Part shown: piece by piece, positions 15,525 to 22,930 of the stretch
Layout: each line of letters starts with the position of its first letter
Numbering within the stretch: the stretch's first letter is position 1
Assembly (NCBI GenBank): GCA_023428245.1
Contig: JAEYYX010000019.1
Location: 1-35,655 of the forward strand
DNA from: Pseudomonadota bacterium
Lineage (GTDB): Bacteria > Myxococcota_A > Polyangia > Polyangiales > Polyangiaceae
Reading direction: 5' to 3'
DNA: 35,655 nt
The notes under the pieces: generated by a model
Database searches by the model: none
Told to the model about the DNA's origin: nothing
What the model saw: only the letters and a program-made list of their open reading frames with translations
Position numbers and translations under genes: made by a program

Positions 15525-18380
15525 ATGAGGACCCTTCTCTCAGTCTTACCCGAGCAAATCCGCAGCATACGACGCGGTGATCACAGCTGGCTCTCCGGGA
15601 CTCTGCTCGGAGCCGCCCTGGTTGGCGGCATGACATTGGTCAAGCTTGCCTGCGCAGAGTCCATCGGCTCGCCGACGCCTTTCTTGCTCTACTTCGCCGC
15701 GATCATGGGCGCGGCCTACCGCGGAGGTGTGCTCGCGGGCCTAGCGACGACCGTCCTCTCTGCCTTGGTAGGAATGATGCTCTTTATGCCGAGCGGTGAA
15801 GAGGAGCTCCCTCGTGAGCTCGTCGCCGTTTCGGTGTTCCTCGTCGAGGGACTGTGCATCGCCTCGGTCATGGGCGGGTTCATCGTCCAGCGCACAGCGG
15901 CCCGGCGCGCTGTGCACGAAGCGGAGCTCGCTACCGCCCAACGAGATCTCGTTTTGTCGGGTGTGGGTGAAGGAATTGCTCTGCAAGACCGGCAAGGGAG
16001 AATTCTTTACGCCAACCGTTTGGCGGCGGAGAACGCGGGCTGCGGTACGGTGGAAGAATTCCTCGCGCTCCCCCCGGCCGAGGTCATGAACAGGCTGAAG
16101 TTTCAAGATGTGGAAGGGCGACTCTTGCCCATCGACGAGCTTCCGGGCAGGCGTCTCATCCAAGGACTTCCCGCCTCTGAGCTCTCTGTTCGTTTTCAGA
16201 GATTTGGCGATGGCAAGGAGCGCTGGGGTATCGTTCGTGCCAACGCTCTTCGGGACGAACAGGGCCGCGTTCAGTACGTCGTGAATCTGTTTCGTGACGT
16301 GACCGAAGCGCGAGAGCACGAAGCGGAGCTGAGTCTGGCGCGCGAGTGGTTTCAGATCGCGCTCAGAAGCATTGGGGATGCTGTCATCGCGACCGACCCC
16401 AAAGGAAACATCAATCTGCTGAACCCGATCGCCGAACAGCTCACGGGCTGGAAAGCGGAGGAGGCCCTCGGAAGGCCTCTCGAGGACGTGTTCAAGATCA
16501 TTCGCGAAGGGACCCGCGAAACTGTGGAGAGTCCCGTGCGCCAGGTGCTCCGGAGCGGTTCGATCGTCGGCCTCGCGAACCACACGTTGCTTGTGCGTCC
16601 CGATGGCAGCGAGATTGCCATCGACGACAGCGCTTCGCCGATTCGGGCCTCGAACGACGAGCTTGCAGGGGTCATCTTGGTTTTCCGCGACGTCTCTCCG
16701 AAACGGGCGGACGAAGCTCGCGCGGCGTTCTTGGCTCGCGCGACCGAGGAGCTGAGTTCGAGCCTCGACTATCGCGAGACTCTAGCGACCGTCGCGCGCC
16801 TGGCTGTACCGACAATCGCTGATTGGTGTGCTGTCGATATCCTTGAAGACGGTGTATTGACGCGGCTCGCGGTAGCTCACGTCGACCCCGAAAAGATCGG
16901 GCGAGTTCGAGAGCTGGAGCGCCGTTATCCGGCAGATCCCGAAGCACCGAACGGAGTGCATCACATTCTTCGGACGGGCGAGTCCGAGATGATCGAGGAG
17001 ATCCCTCGAGCGCTGCTCGAAGCCCAGGCGCGAGACGAGGAGCACAAGCGGGAGATCTTCGAGCTCGGACTCGGCTCCTATATCGGGGTTCCTCTCAAGA
17101 GGCTCGGTGAGCCCTTCGGCGTGATCACTCTGGTCATGGCTGAGTCGAAGCGGCGCTACGACAAGAAGGACTTGGTCGTGGCTCAGACGCTGGCCGATCG
17201 CGCTTCTTTGGCTGTAGAGAACGCAAAGCTCTATCGCGATGCGATGGGCGCGCGCGAAGTCGCTGAAGCGGCGAACCGAACCAAAGATGAGTTCCTTGCG
17301 ATGCTCGGTCACGAACTCAGAAATCCCCTCGCACCGATTCGTTCGGCGCTCGAGCTGATGAGTTCCCGGCCCGAGGATGGTCGCCAGAAGGAGGTCGCCA
17401 TCATTCAGCGGCAAACGGACCACCTCGTTCGTTTGGTCGACGACCTGCTCGACGTGGCGCGCATCACCCATGGCCGTCTTGAGCTCGACCGGCGCCCGGT
17501 GGCCGTATCAGAGATCATCGAGCGCGCGCTTGAGGTGACCTGGCCGCCCGGCGCTCGTGCCACGCATCAACTGCACGTCGAGATCCCAGTCGACTTCTCG
17601 ATCGAGTGTGACTTCGTGCGCCTGTCGCAGGTCGTCGCGAATCTTGTCCACAACTCGATCAAGTATACCTCACGGGGCGGAAGCATCTGGATCCGGGCCG
17701 CGAGCGACCACAAACTCGCGACGATTACGGTGCGCGACGACGGCATGGGCATCGATCCGGCGACCCTCGACCAGGTATTCCAGCGCTTCGTTCAGGCGCC
17801 TCAGGCTCTCGATCGGGCCCAGGGAGGGCTCGGGCTCGGGCTCTCGATCGTACAAGGCATCGTCTCGGCTCATGGCGGGCGGGTGACGGCGCGCAGTGAC
17901 GGTCTTGGGAGAGGAACAGAGGTCACCGTCGAGCTTCCCCTCGGGCGCATTTCGATCCCGCCGCAAGTAGAGCGGGCGAGAAGGTCGATATCTCCAGCGC
18001 GGATCCTGATCGTCGATGACAATCGAGACGCCTGTGAGCTCCTGGCTGCCCTTCTTGAACTCGAGGGGCATGCGGTCTCGACGGCGTTTGACGGCCCGAG
18101 CGCTCTCTCTGTGGCCCTCCGGGAGAAGCCAGAGGTCGCGCTGCTCGACGTCGGGTTGCCCGGGATGAGCGGATACGAGCTTGGTCAGCGCCTCCGGAGT
18201 CTCCCTGGTCTCGAGGGCATCCGTATCGTCGCTGTCACCGGCTACGGCCGCCCCCAGGATCACGAACGGTCCCAGCGTGAGGCCTTCCTCGCGCATCTCG
18301 TCAAACCGATCGACCTGGATTCCCTGCGCGCGGTGCTCGCCCTCGGCCAAAAAGATGCGCATCCGGGAGCGACCTCTTAG
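15525..18380 (+). CDS. Hybrid sensor histidine kinase (DUF4118-PAS-PAS-GAF-HK-REC)
   Basis: Membrane sensor kinase (951 aa). A KdpD-like four-helix membrane domain (about residues 20-115, with PFLLYFAAIMGAAYRGGVLA) is followed by two PAS domains (about 140-265 and 275-395). A GAF domain (about 400-565) and HisKA with His596 in LGHELRNPLAP come next. The HATPase has NLVHNSIKY, DDGMGI and GGLGLGLSIV. A C-terminal receiver carries Asp875 in LLDVGLPGMSG with IVDDN and the Lys of LVKPID. All phosphotransfer residues are present. ATG 15525 is chosen because it starts the natural N-terminus, with AGGAAA at 15505-15510 as a distant ribosome site. No separate output regulator is adjacent, so phosphate probably passes to a protein encoded elsewhere. 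Confidence 0.93.
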   Translation: MRTLLSVLPEQIRSIRRGDHSWLSGTLLGAALVGGMTLVKLACAESIGSPTPFLLYFAAIMGAAYRGGVLAGLATTVLSALVGMMLFMPSGEEELPRELVAVSVFLVEGLCIASVMGGFIVQRTAARRAVHEAELATAQRDLVLSGVGEGIALQDRQGRILYANRLAAENAGCGTVEEFLALPPAEVMNRLKFQDVEGRLLPIDELPGRRLIQGLPASELSVRFQRFGDGKERWGIVRANALRDEQGRVQYVVNLFRDVTEAREHEAELSLAREWFQIALRSIGDAVIATDPKGNINLLNPIAEQLTGWKAEEALGRPLEDVFKIIREGTRETVESPVRQVLRSGSIVGLANHTLLVRPDGSEIAIDDSASPIRASNDELAGVILVFRDVSPKRADEARAAFLARATEELSSSLDYRETLATVARLAVPTIADWCAVDILEDGVLTRLAVAHVDPEKIGRVRELERRYPADPEAPNGVHHILRTGESEMIEEIPRALLEAQARDEEHKREIFELGLGSYIGVPLKRLGEPFGVITLVMAESKRRYDKKDLVVAQTLADRASLAVENAKLYRDAMGAREVAEAANRTKDEFLAMLGHELRNPLAPIRSALELMSSRPEDGRQKEVAIIQRQTDHLVRLVDDLLDVARITHGRLELDRRPVAVSEIIERALEVTWPPGARATHQLHVEIPVDFSIECDFVRLSQVVANLVHNSIKYTSRGGSIWIRAASDHKLATITVRDDGMGIDPATLDQVFQRFVQAPQALDRAQGGLGLGLSIVQGIVSAHGGRVTARSDGLGRGTEVTVELPLGRISIPPQVERARRSISPARILIVDDNRDACELLAALLELEGHAVSTAFDGPSALSVALREKPEVALLDVGLPGMSGYELGQRLRSLPGLEGIRIVAVTGYGRPQDHERSQREAFLAHLVKPIDLDSLRAVLALGQKDAHPGATS

Positions 18381-18488
18381 GACCGCTCGACGCTCCGCAT
18401 CAAGCCCGCTCGGGTGGGAACCAAAGCAGGCCTTCTTGTGCGGAGTTGCGCAGCTGAGAGCGCGCTGAGTCCGGTCCGGATCCGGGAC

Positions 18489-18550
18489 GCGGGCGAGTGA
18501 CTCAGCAAAAGCGGAAGCGGGCGCCTGACTCAGCACCAGCGGACGCGGGC
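18489..18550. repeat. 28-bp imperfect tandem repeat at a gene end
   Basis: Units at 18489-18516 and 18517-18544 share 23 of 28 bases, and a partial third copy starts at 18545. The minus-strand stop codon and final Trp-Cys codons of the neighbouring DUF4139 gene lie in the second unit. The repeat therefore duplicated the gene's tail into the intergenic space. Confidence 0.85.
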
Positions 18551-19981
18551 GCGGTAGGTGAGCTTTGTCTTGCCGCGCTTGGGGACGCTCACGTCGAAGC
18601 TGAAAAGGGAGGAGCTCTCCTTCTTCGCAGGATGACTCGACTCGACGATGGTGAAGTCGCCACTCGCGGGCTCACGGACCTCGACGGTCACGTTCTCGTC
18701 CTTGTGATTGCGAAGCTCAATTTCCCAGGCGGACTCGGAGGTACAAGTGCCGAGCGAACGCCACGCGGTCTGCTTCCGATCTGCGACGACATCGAAAGCC
18801 TCTCCGACCTTGATGTGGAGCTTCTCGTCTCGCGGCGTGTGATCGATGGCATCCTCGCCCACGAACTGCTTCTTGCCCGCGCTATCTGCTTTGTAGACGC
18901 GGATCGTGCCGCGCGGCAGCGGCATGCCCATGCGGTTTTTCTCCGAGTTCTCGAAGTCGAGATAGACCGAGACCTTCTGGTTCTTCTGAAGTTCGCCGTA
19001 TTGGCTCTGGTAATAATATTGCTGGCCGGAGAACACGAGCTTCTTCTGGATTCCGAGTCCGGCCGCTTCGAGCAAGGTGACCTGTTTCTGCTCGCGATCG
19101 AGCACATCAGCGGGCCTGCCGAGCGTGTACAGGTGGTACTCGAGGAGTCCCTCCTCGCGAAAGGCAGCGTCCGCTGCCATCCCGCCGCGCGCGGACTTCA
19201 CCATGGTCGGGCCCATTTCTTCTTCGCGAACTCGGTTCACGTCACCGGCGACAAGCTTCAGCTCTGCTGCGCGGTAGCTCGTGCCCGAGTTGTTTGACAG
19301 CGTGACCCAGCCAACCAAGTCTCCTTGGGTATCTTTCTCGTTCACGACCAGCACATAGTCGGCGTTCCAAGAGAGCCCTTGGGCGAGGTAGGAGACCTCG
19401 ATGTTCTGGGCCGCGGCGGCACTATTGTCGACCAGCCACATGAGCGTCGGCTTCGCGATTAGGTTCGAGGGAAGCTCGGGGAACGCGAGGCGCGCGGGGT
19501 AGTCGAAGGTGATCTCGCTACCAATTTGGAGGATTTGACCGCCGGTCACCGAGAGGAGCTTCGCGTCGACGGCGTCTTCGCGCCCGGTCGCGGGGTGGTA
19601 CCGGTAGGCTCGCACGTCGCGCCCGACGTACTTTTCGAGGAGCTTGTCGGGTGTGAGCAGGTCGAAGCGGTAGTTCTGTTCGAGTACACGGAGCCCCTTG
19701 GTCTCCGGCTTCACAGCGACGGTCTCCGGTTGGATTGTGGCGGCTACGTCGCGGAACTCGAGCTCGAACTGGCCTTTGCCGAGTCCATCGAGCTTTCGGA
19801 CCTCTCTCACGAGGGCGAAGTTCGAGTTGTAGACGGTGAGGCTGACCTCTTTGCGTTGGCTCTCGTCGGAAACCTTCACCTGGTTCTTGGCAGGAGCGGT
19901 TTGGGCGGCGGCCGGAGCGAGGCACGAGAGTGGGGCGAGGAGAGCGAGCAGACGGTGGATGAAGCGCGATGAATGGGGCAT
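18530..19981 (-). CDS. DUF4139 exported protein, paralogue 1
   Basis: Exported protein of 483 aa with a Sec signal ending near APAAAQ. The body is a DUF4139 protein with a mixed beta architecture: LTVYNSNFALVREVRKL, VLEQNYRFDLLTPDKLLEKY, WNADYVLVVNEKD, AELKLVAGDVNRV and IRVYKADSAGKKQFVGEDAI. The family's function is not established; members are secreted or surface proteins often found as paralogues. It is very similar throughout to the next gene upstream (20023-21513) and follows it by 41 bases, so the two form an operon. AGAAGG before the ATG is a good ribosome site. The protein ends in RVRWC; the terminal Cys is shared in type with the paralogue. Confidence 0.88.
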   Translation of the reverse strand: MPHSSRFIHRLLALLAPLSCLAPAAAQTAPAKNQVKVSDESQRKEVSLTVYNSNFALVREVRKLDGLGKGQFELEFRDVAATIQPETVAVKPETKGLRVLEQNYRFDLLTPDKLLEKYVGRDVRAYRYHPATGREDAVDAKLLSVTGGQILQIGSEITFDYPARLAFPELPSNLIAKPTLMWLVDNSAAAAQNIEVSYLAQGLSWNADYVLVVNEKDTQGDLVGWVTLSNNSGTSYRAAELKLVAGDVNRVREEEMGPTMVKSARGGMAADAAFREEGLLEYHLYTLGRPADVLDREQKQVTLLEAAGLGIQKKLVFSGQQYYYQSQYGELQKNQKVSVYLDFENSEKNRMGMPLPRGTIRVYKADSAGKKQFVGEDAIDHTPRDEKLHIKVGEAFDVVADRKQTAWRSLGTCTSESAWEIELRNHKDENVTVEVREPASGDFTIVESSHPAKKESSSLFSFDVSVPKRGKTKLTYRARVRWC

Positions 19982-20022
19982 GAGTTTCTACCTTCTCTGA
20001 GGCGAGGGAACTTCTCTTCTCG

Positions 20023-21513
20023 TTAGCAATACTTGTTTCGGACGCGGTAGGTGATCTTGGTTTCGCCGCGGGCGTCGACCTTGACCTGGAAGCTGAAGGT
20101 GTGAACGTCCTTCTTGGTCGCTTTGTGGCTGGAGCTCACGACTTCGTAATCTCCGCTGACCGGCTGTTCGACCTCGACGGTCTCGGCCTGATCTTTGTGA
20201 TTCCGGAGCGCGATTTCCCAGGCGCTTTCGCTGGAGCAGGAGCTGAGAGCGAGGTATTCGACCTGTTTCTGATCGACGACGACGTCGAAGGACTCACCCA
20301 GCTTGATCAAGACCCTCTCGTCACGCGGCGTGTGGTCGATCGAATCTTCTCCGACGAACTCTTGGGAACCGCCGCGGTTCGCCTTGTAGACGCGGATTGT
20401 ACCCTTGGGCAGCGGCATGCCGAGCTGGTTCTTCTCGGTATTCTCGAACTCGAGGTACGCGGAGACTTTTTGCTTCTCGAGGACAGTCCCAGCGCGCGTC
20501 GTGTACCAGTAGCTCTGTCCGCGCACGATGAGCTTCTTCTCGACCGGGATCTGTCCGGCTTCGAGCAGGCTGACCTGTTTCTGCTCGTTGTCGAGAAGGT
20601 CTGTCTTTCGGGAGAGAGTGTAGAGGTGGTACTCGAAGAGCTGCTCCTGCGCGAAAGCCGGCGGGGCAGCGGCTTCAGCGTACTCGTAGTAGTATTGCTC
20701 TTCGGGGACGGGCGCAGGAGCCGGCGGAATTACGCGCTGGACGTCACCTGCTACGAGCTTGAGCTCGGCGTTATCGTAACTTGTGCCTGAGCGATTCTCG
20801 AGCGTGACCCAGCCGCTCAAGTCGGCGCGCTTGTCATCTTGGTCGAGGACGAGCACGTAGTCGGCGCGCCAGCGCATCTGACCTGTGAGGTAGCTGACCT
20901 CGAGGCGCTGCTCTGGCCGGCCGCTCGCGAGCAGCCAGACGAGGGTCGGGCGCGAAAGCAGGTTGTTCGGGATCTCAGGGAAAATCAGGCGACCCGGCTG
21001 GCCGGTGACAATCTCCCCGTTGATGCGAAAGACGGCTCCGCCTTCTACAGCCAGCACATCCGCTTCGACGACTTCTTCGGTGCCGAGCTTCTCGTGGTAG
21101 CGGGCGACCTTGATCTTTTTCCCGATGTACTTCTCGAGGAGTTTGTCCGGCGTGAGCAGGTCGTAGCGATAGTTCTGCTCGAGGACTGTGAGAAGATTGT
21201 TCCCATCGAGACTCTTGAGATGGACAGTCTCAGGCTGAACGTGAGCGGAGACGTCGGCGAAAGCGAGGGCCACCTTGCCTTCGTCGAGCTTCACGCGCCT
21301 CGTCTCGCGCACGAGCCCGAAGTTCGAGTTATAGATGGTGACAGAGACGCTCTCGCGGTCCGCCTTGGTCGAGGAGCGGGGCGTCGCAGGGCCGGCGGGG
21401 ACCTCCGGAGCTCTCTTTCCGCAGGCGAGGAGGCTCGAGCCAATGAGCAGGAGCGCCGCGAGGGGACGGACACTTCTTGTGAGACCGGAGCGGGCGGGGG
21501 CTGCTTTGCGCAT
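20023..21513 (-). CDS. DUF4139 lipoprotein, paralogue 2
   Basis: The first gene of the tandem pair encodes a 496-aa lipoprotein: the signal LAALLLIGSSLLAC has a clean lipobox (Cys31). The mature part matches the downstream paralogue block by block, including TIYNSNFGLVRETRRV, VLEQNYRYDLLTPDKLLEKY, WRADYVLVLDQDD and AELKLVAGDVQRV. It differs by a PAPAPVPEEQYYYEYAEAA insert where the paralogue has an Arg/Met/Gly-rich loop. It ends in RNKYC. One copy anchored by lipid and one copy free suggests division of labour at the envelope, perhaps as partners; this is inference. The function of the family is unknown. Confidence 0.88.
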   Translation of the reverse strand: MRKAAPARSGLTRSVRPLAALLLIGSSLLACGKRAPEVPAGPATPRSSTKADRESVSVTIYNSNFGLVRETRRVKLDEGKVALAFADVSAHVQPETVHLKSLDGNNLLTVLEQNYRYDLLTPDKLLEKYIGKKIKVARYHEKLGTEEVVEADVLAVEGGAVFRINGEIVTGQPGRLIFPEIPNNLLSRPTLVWLLASGRPEQRLEVSYLTGQMRWRADYVLVLDQDDKRADLSGWVTLENRSGTSYDNAELKLVAGDVQRVIPPAPAPVPEEQYYYEYAEAAAPPAFAQEQLFEYHLYTLSRKTDLLDNEQKQVSLLEAGQIPVEKKLIVRGQSYWYTTRAGTVLEKQKVSAYLEFENTEKNQLGMPLPKGTIRVYKANRGGSQEFVGEDSIDHTPRDERVLIKLGESFDVVVDQKQVEYLALSSCSSESAWEIALRNHKDQAETVEVEQPVSGDYEVVSSSHKATKKDVHTFSFQVKVDARGETKITYRVRNKYC

Positions 21514-21650
21514 AAAGATCAGGGGCAGGGTATAGAGGAATCTGAGCGTCGAAAACCATTACGCAGAGGGCGGGCTCTCCGATCTAAAATATTTCGAGGC
21601 GCGATGTTGATTGTGAAAGGGTGAGAGGACAGAGCTCTCCGACCAAGACT

Positions 21651-22769
21651 CTACGCAGCGGCTCGCGCGGGCGGTCCCTTTTCGTGCCCAGGCTTGAACC
21701 AGACGTCCTTCCTTCGGAGGAAGGGGGTCTCCCAGAGGTAAAACGAGAGGCTCGCGACGAGGAGCGTCAACGTGACCTGAACCACGAGACCGAGCGCGAG
21801 GGGAGCGTTTGGGAGTGCCTTCCGGATGAAAGACTGGAGCGGATAGTGGAATACGTAGACGCCGTACGAGATCTTCCCGATGTAGCTCATGACGCGTGAC
21901 TCGAAGAGTCCGGGGAGAAGACGACGATGGACAACGCAGTCGATCGTGAGAGCAGTGCACAGATTCAGGAGCGAATAGGCCCAGATATAGCCGTAGCCGG
22001 GAGCGAGCCCGAGCGGGAAGCCAAGACTCCCGAAGGAGAGAGGACCATCGGGTACTTTCGGGGCAAGCAGGGCTCCCGAAGCCGCTAGGACGGCGAAGCA
22101 CCCGAGAAGCGCGCCGGGCTTTCCTCCGAGCGGATAGAGAGAGAAGAGCGCGCCGAGCGCAAAAGCGTCCACGTGGGACGGTGTGAGGACGTAGAGGGCG
22201 ACCTCCGTCGCTTCAAACGCGCCGAGCGAAGGGGTTTCGAGGAGTCCATGGAGACCGAGCCGAACCAAAGGCCCGAGAAAGACGAGCGAAAGCAGGGCCG
22301 CCCTCAGGGCGCTCGGGCGGCAGAAGAAGATGAAGAAAGGCCAGATCAGGTAGAACTGCTCTTCGACGCACAGCGACCAGAAATGGGAGATGAGCTTCGA
22401 GTGAACGAAGGAATCCGACGCGTGCCAGAAGTTGTAGGTGTACGTCGCTGCGAAAGGCAATCCTTCGCGCACCCCTTGGGCTTCCATGCCCAGGGCCACA
22501 AGCAGGGCGAAAGCCCCGAGCACCCCGAAATAGAGGGGAAAGATACGGAGGGAGCGCCGGCCGTAGAACTCGACGAGGTATGCTCGTAACGGGAGTTCTT
22601 TCGACTGCACGAGAATCCGCGTGATGAGGAACCCGGAGAGGACAAAGAAGATCTGGACTCCGATCCAGCCGATGCCGAGGAGCTCTTGGTGGAAGAAGAC
22701 GACGAGGAGCACAGCGAGGGCCCGCAGGCCGTCGAGACCAGGGAGGCGACCGGGGCTGGCACTGGACAT
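21651..22769 (-). CDS. Acyltransferase-3 family membrane protein
   Basis: Integral membrane O-acyltransferase of 372 aa (OafA/YrhL type). Such proteins move acetyl or other acyl groups to surface sugars such as O-antigen, exopolysaccharide or secondary metabolites. It begins LPGLDGLRALAVLLVVFFHQ, which supplies the conserved His. FFVLSGFLIT, RRSLRIFPLYF and LWSLCVEEQFYLIWPFF-like segments (here FWSLCVEEQFYLIWPF) follow. About ten hydrophobic helices are visible. There is no SGNH domain fused at the C-terminus. It lies upstream of the DUF4139 pair on the same strand, 137 bases away; the acceptor is unknown. Confidence 0.93.
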   Translation of the reverse strand: MSSASPGRLPGLDGLRALAVLLVVFFHQELLGIGWIGVQIFFVLSGFLITRILVQSKELPLRAYLVEFYGRRSLRIFPLYFGVLGAFALLVALGMEAQGVREGLPFAATYTYNFWHASDSFVHSKLISHFWSLCVEEQFYLIWPFFIFFCRPSALRAALLSLVFLGPLVRLGLHGLLETPSLGAFEATEVALYVLTPSHVDAFALGALFSLYPLGGKPGALLGCFAVLAASGALLAPKVPDGPLSFGSLGFPLGLAPGYGYIWAYSLLNLCTALTIDCVVHRRLLPGLFESRVMSYIGKISYGVYVFHYPLQSFIRKALPNAPLALGLVVQVTLTLLVASLSFYLWETPFLRRKDVWFKPGHEKGPPARAAA

Positions 22770-22909
22770 TGAAATGTCCCTAACATGGGCGGAAACTGGC
22801 TCACAAGGCGAGGACCGGAAGTCGGAGCGTACTTTTTGAGGGAAGATCTCTAACTCGGGGGGCGCTTCGCGCCGTCTTGGGAGAGGTCCTCATGGTCTTC
22901 ATCGTTCCG

Positions 22910-22930
22910 ACGTAGGGAATCGCCCTACGT
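22910..22930. promoter_or_regulatory. Perfect dyad overlapping the kinase start codon
   Basis: Acgtaggg (22910-22917) and ccctacgt (22923-22930) are perfect 8-bp arms around aatcg. The right arm covers the first two bases of GTG 22929 and the left arm holds the only AGGG that could act as a ribosome site. In RNA it would fold into a hairpin masking initiation; in DNA it is a good operator shape. If neither, the true start may be ATG 22965. Confidence 0.5.

Noticed and set aside
19526..21624. Plus-strand frames opposite the DUF4139 genes
   Set aside because: Glu/Val-rich shadows with no family match, opposite two well-supported exported proteins.
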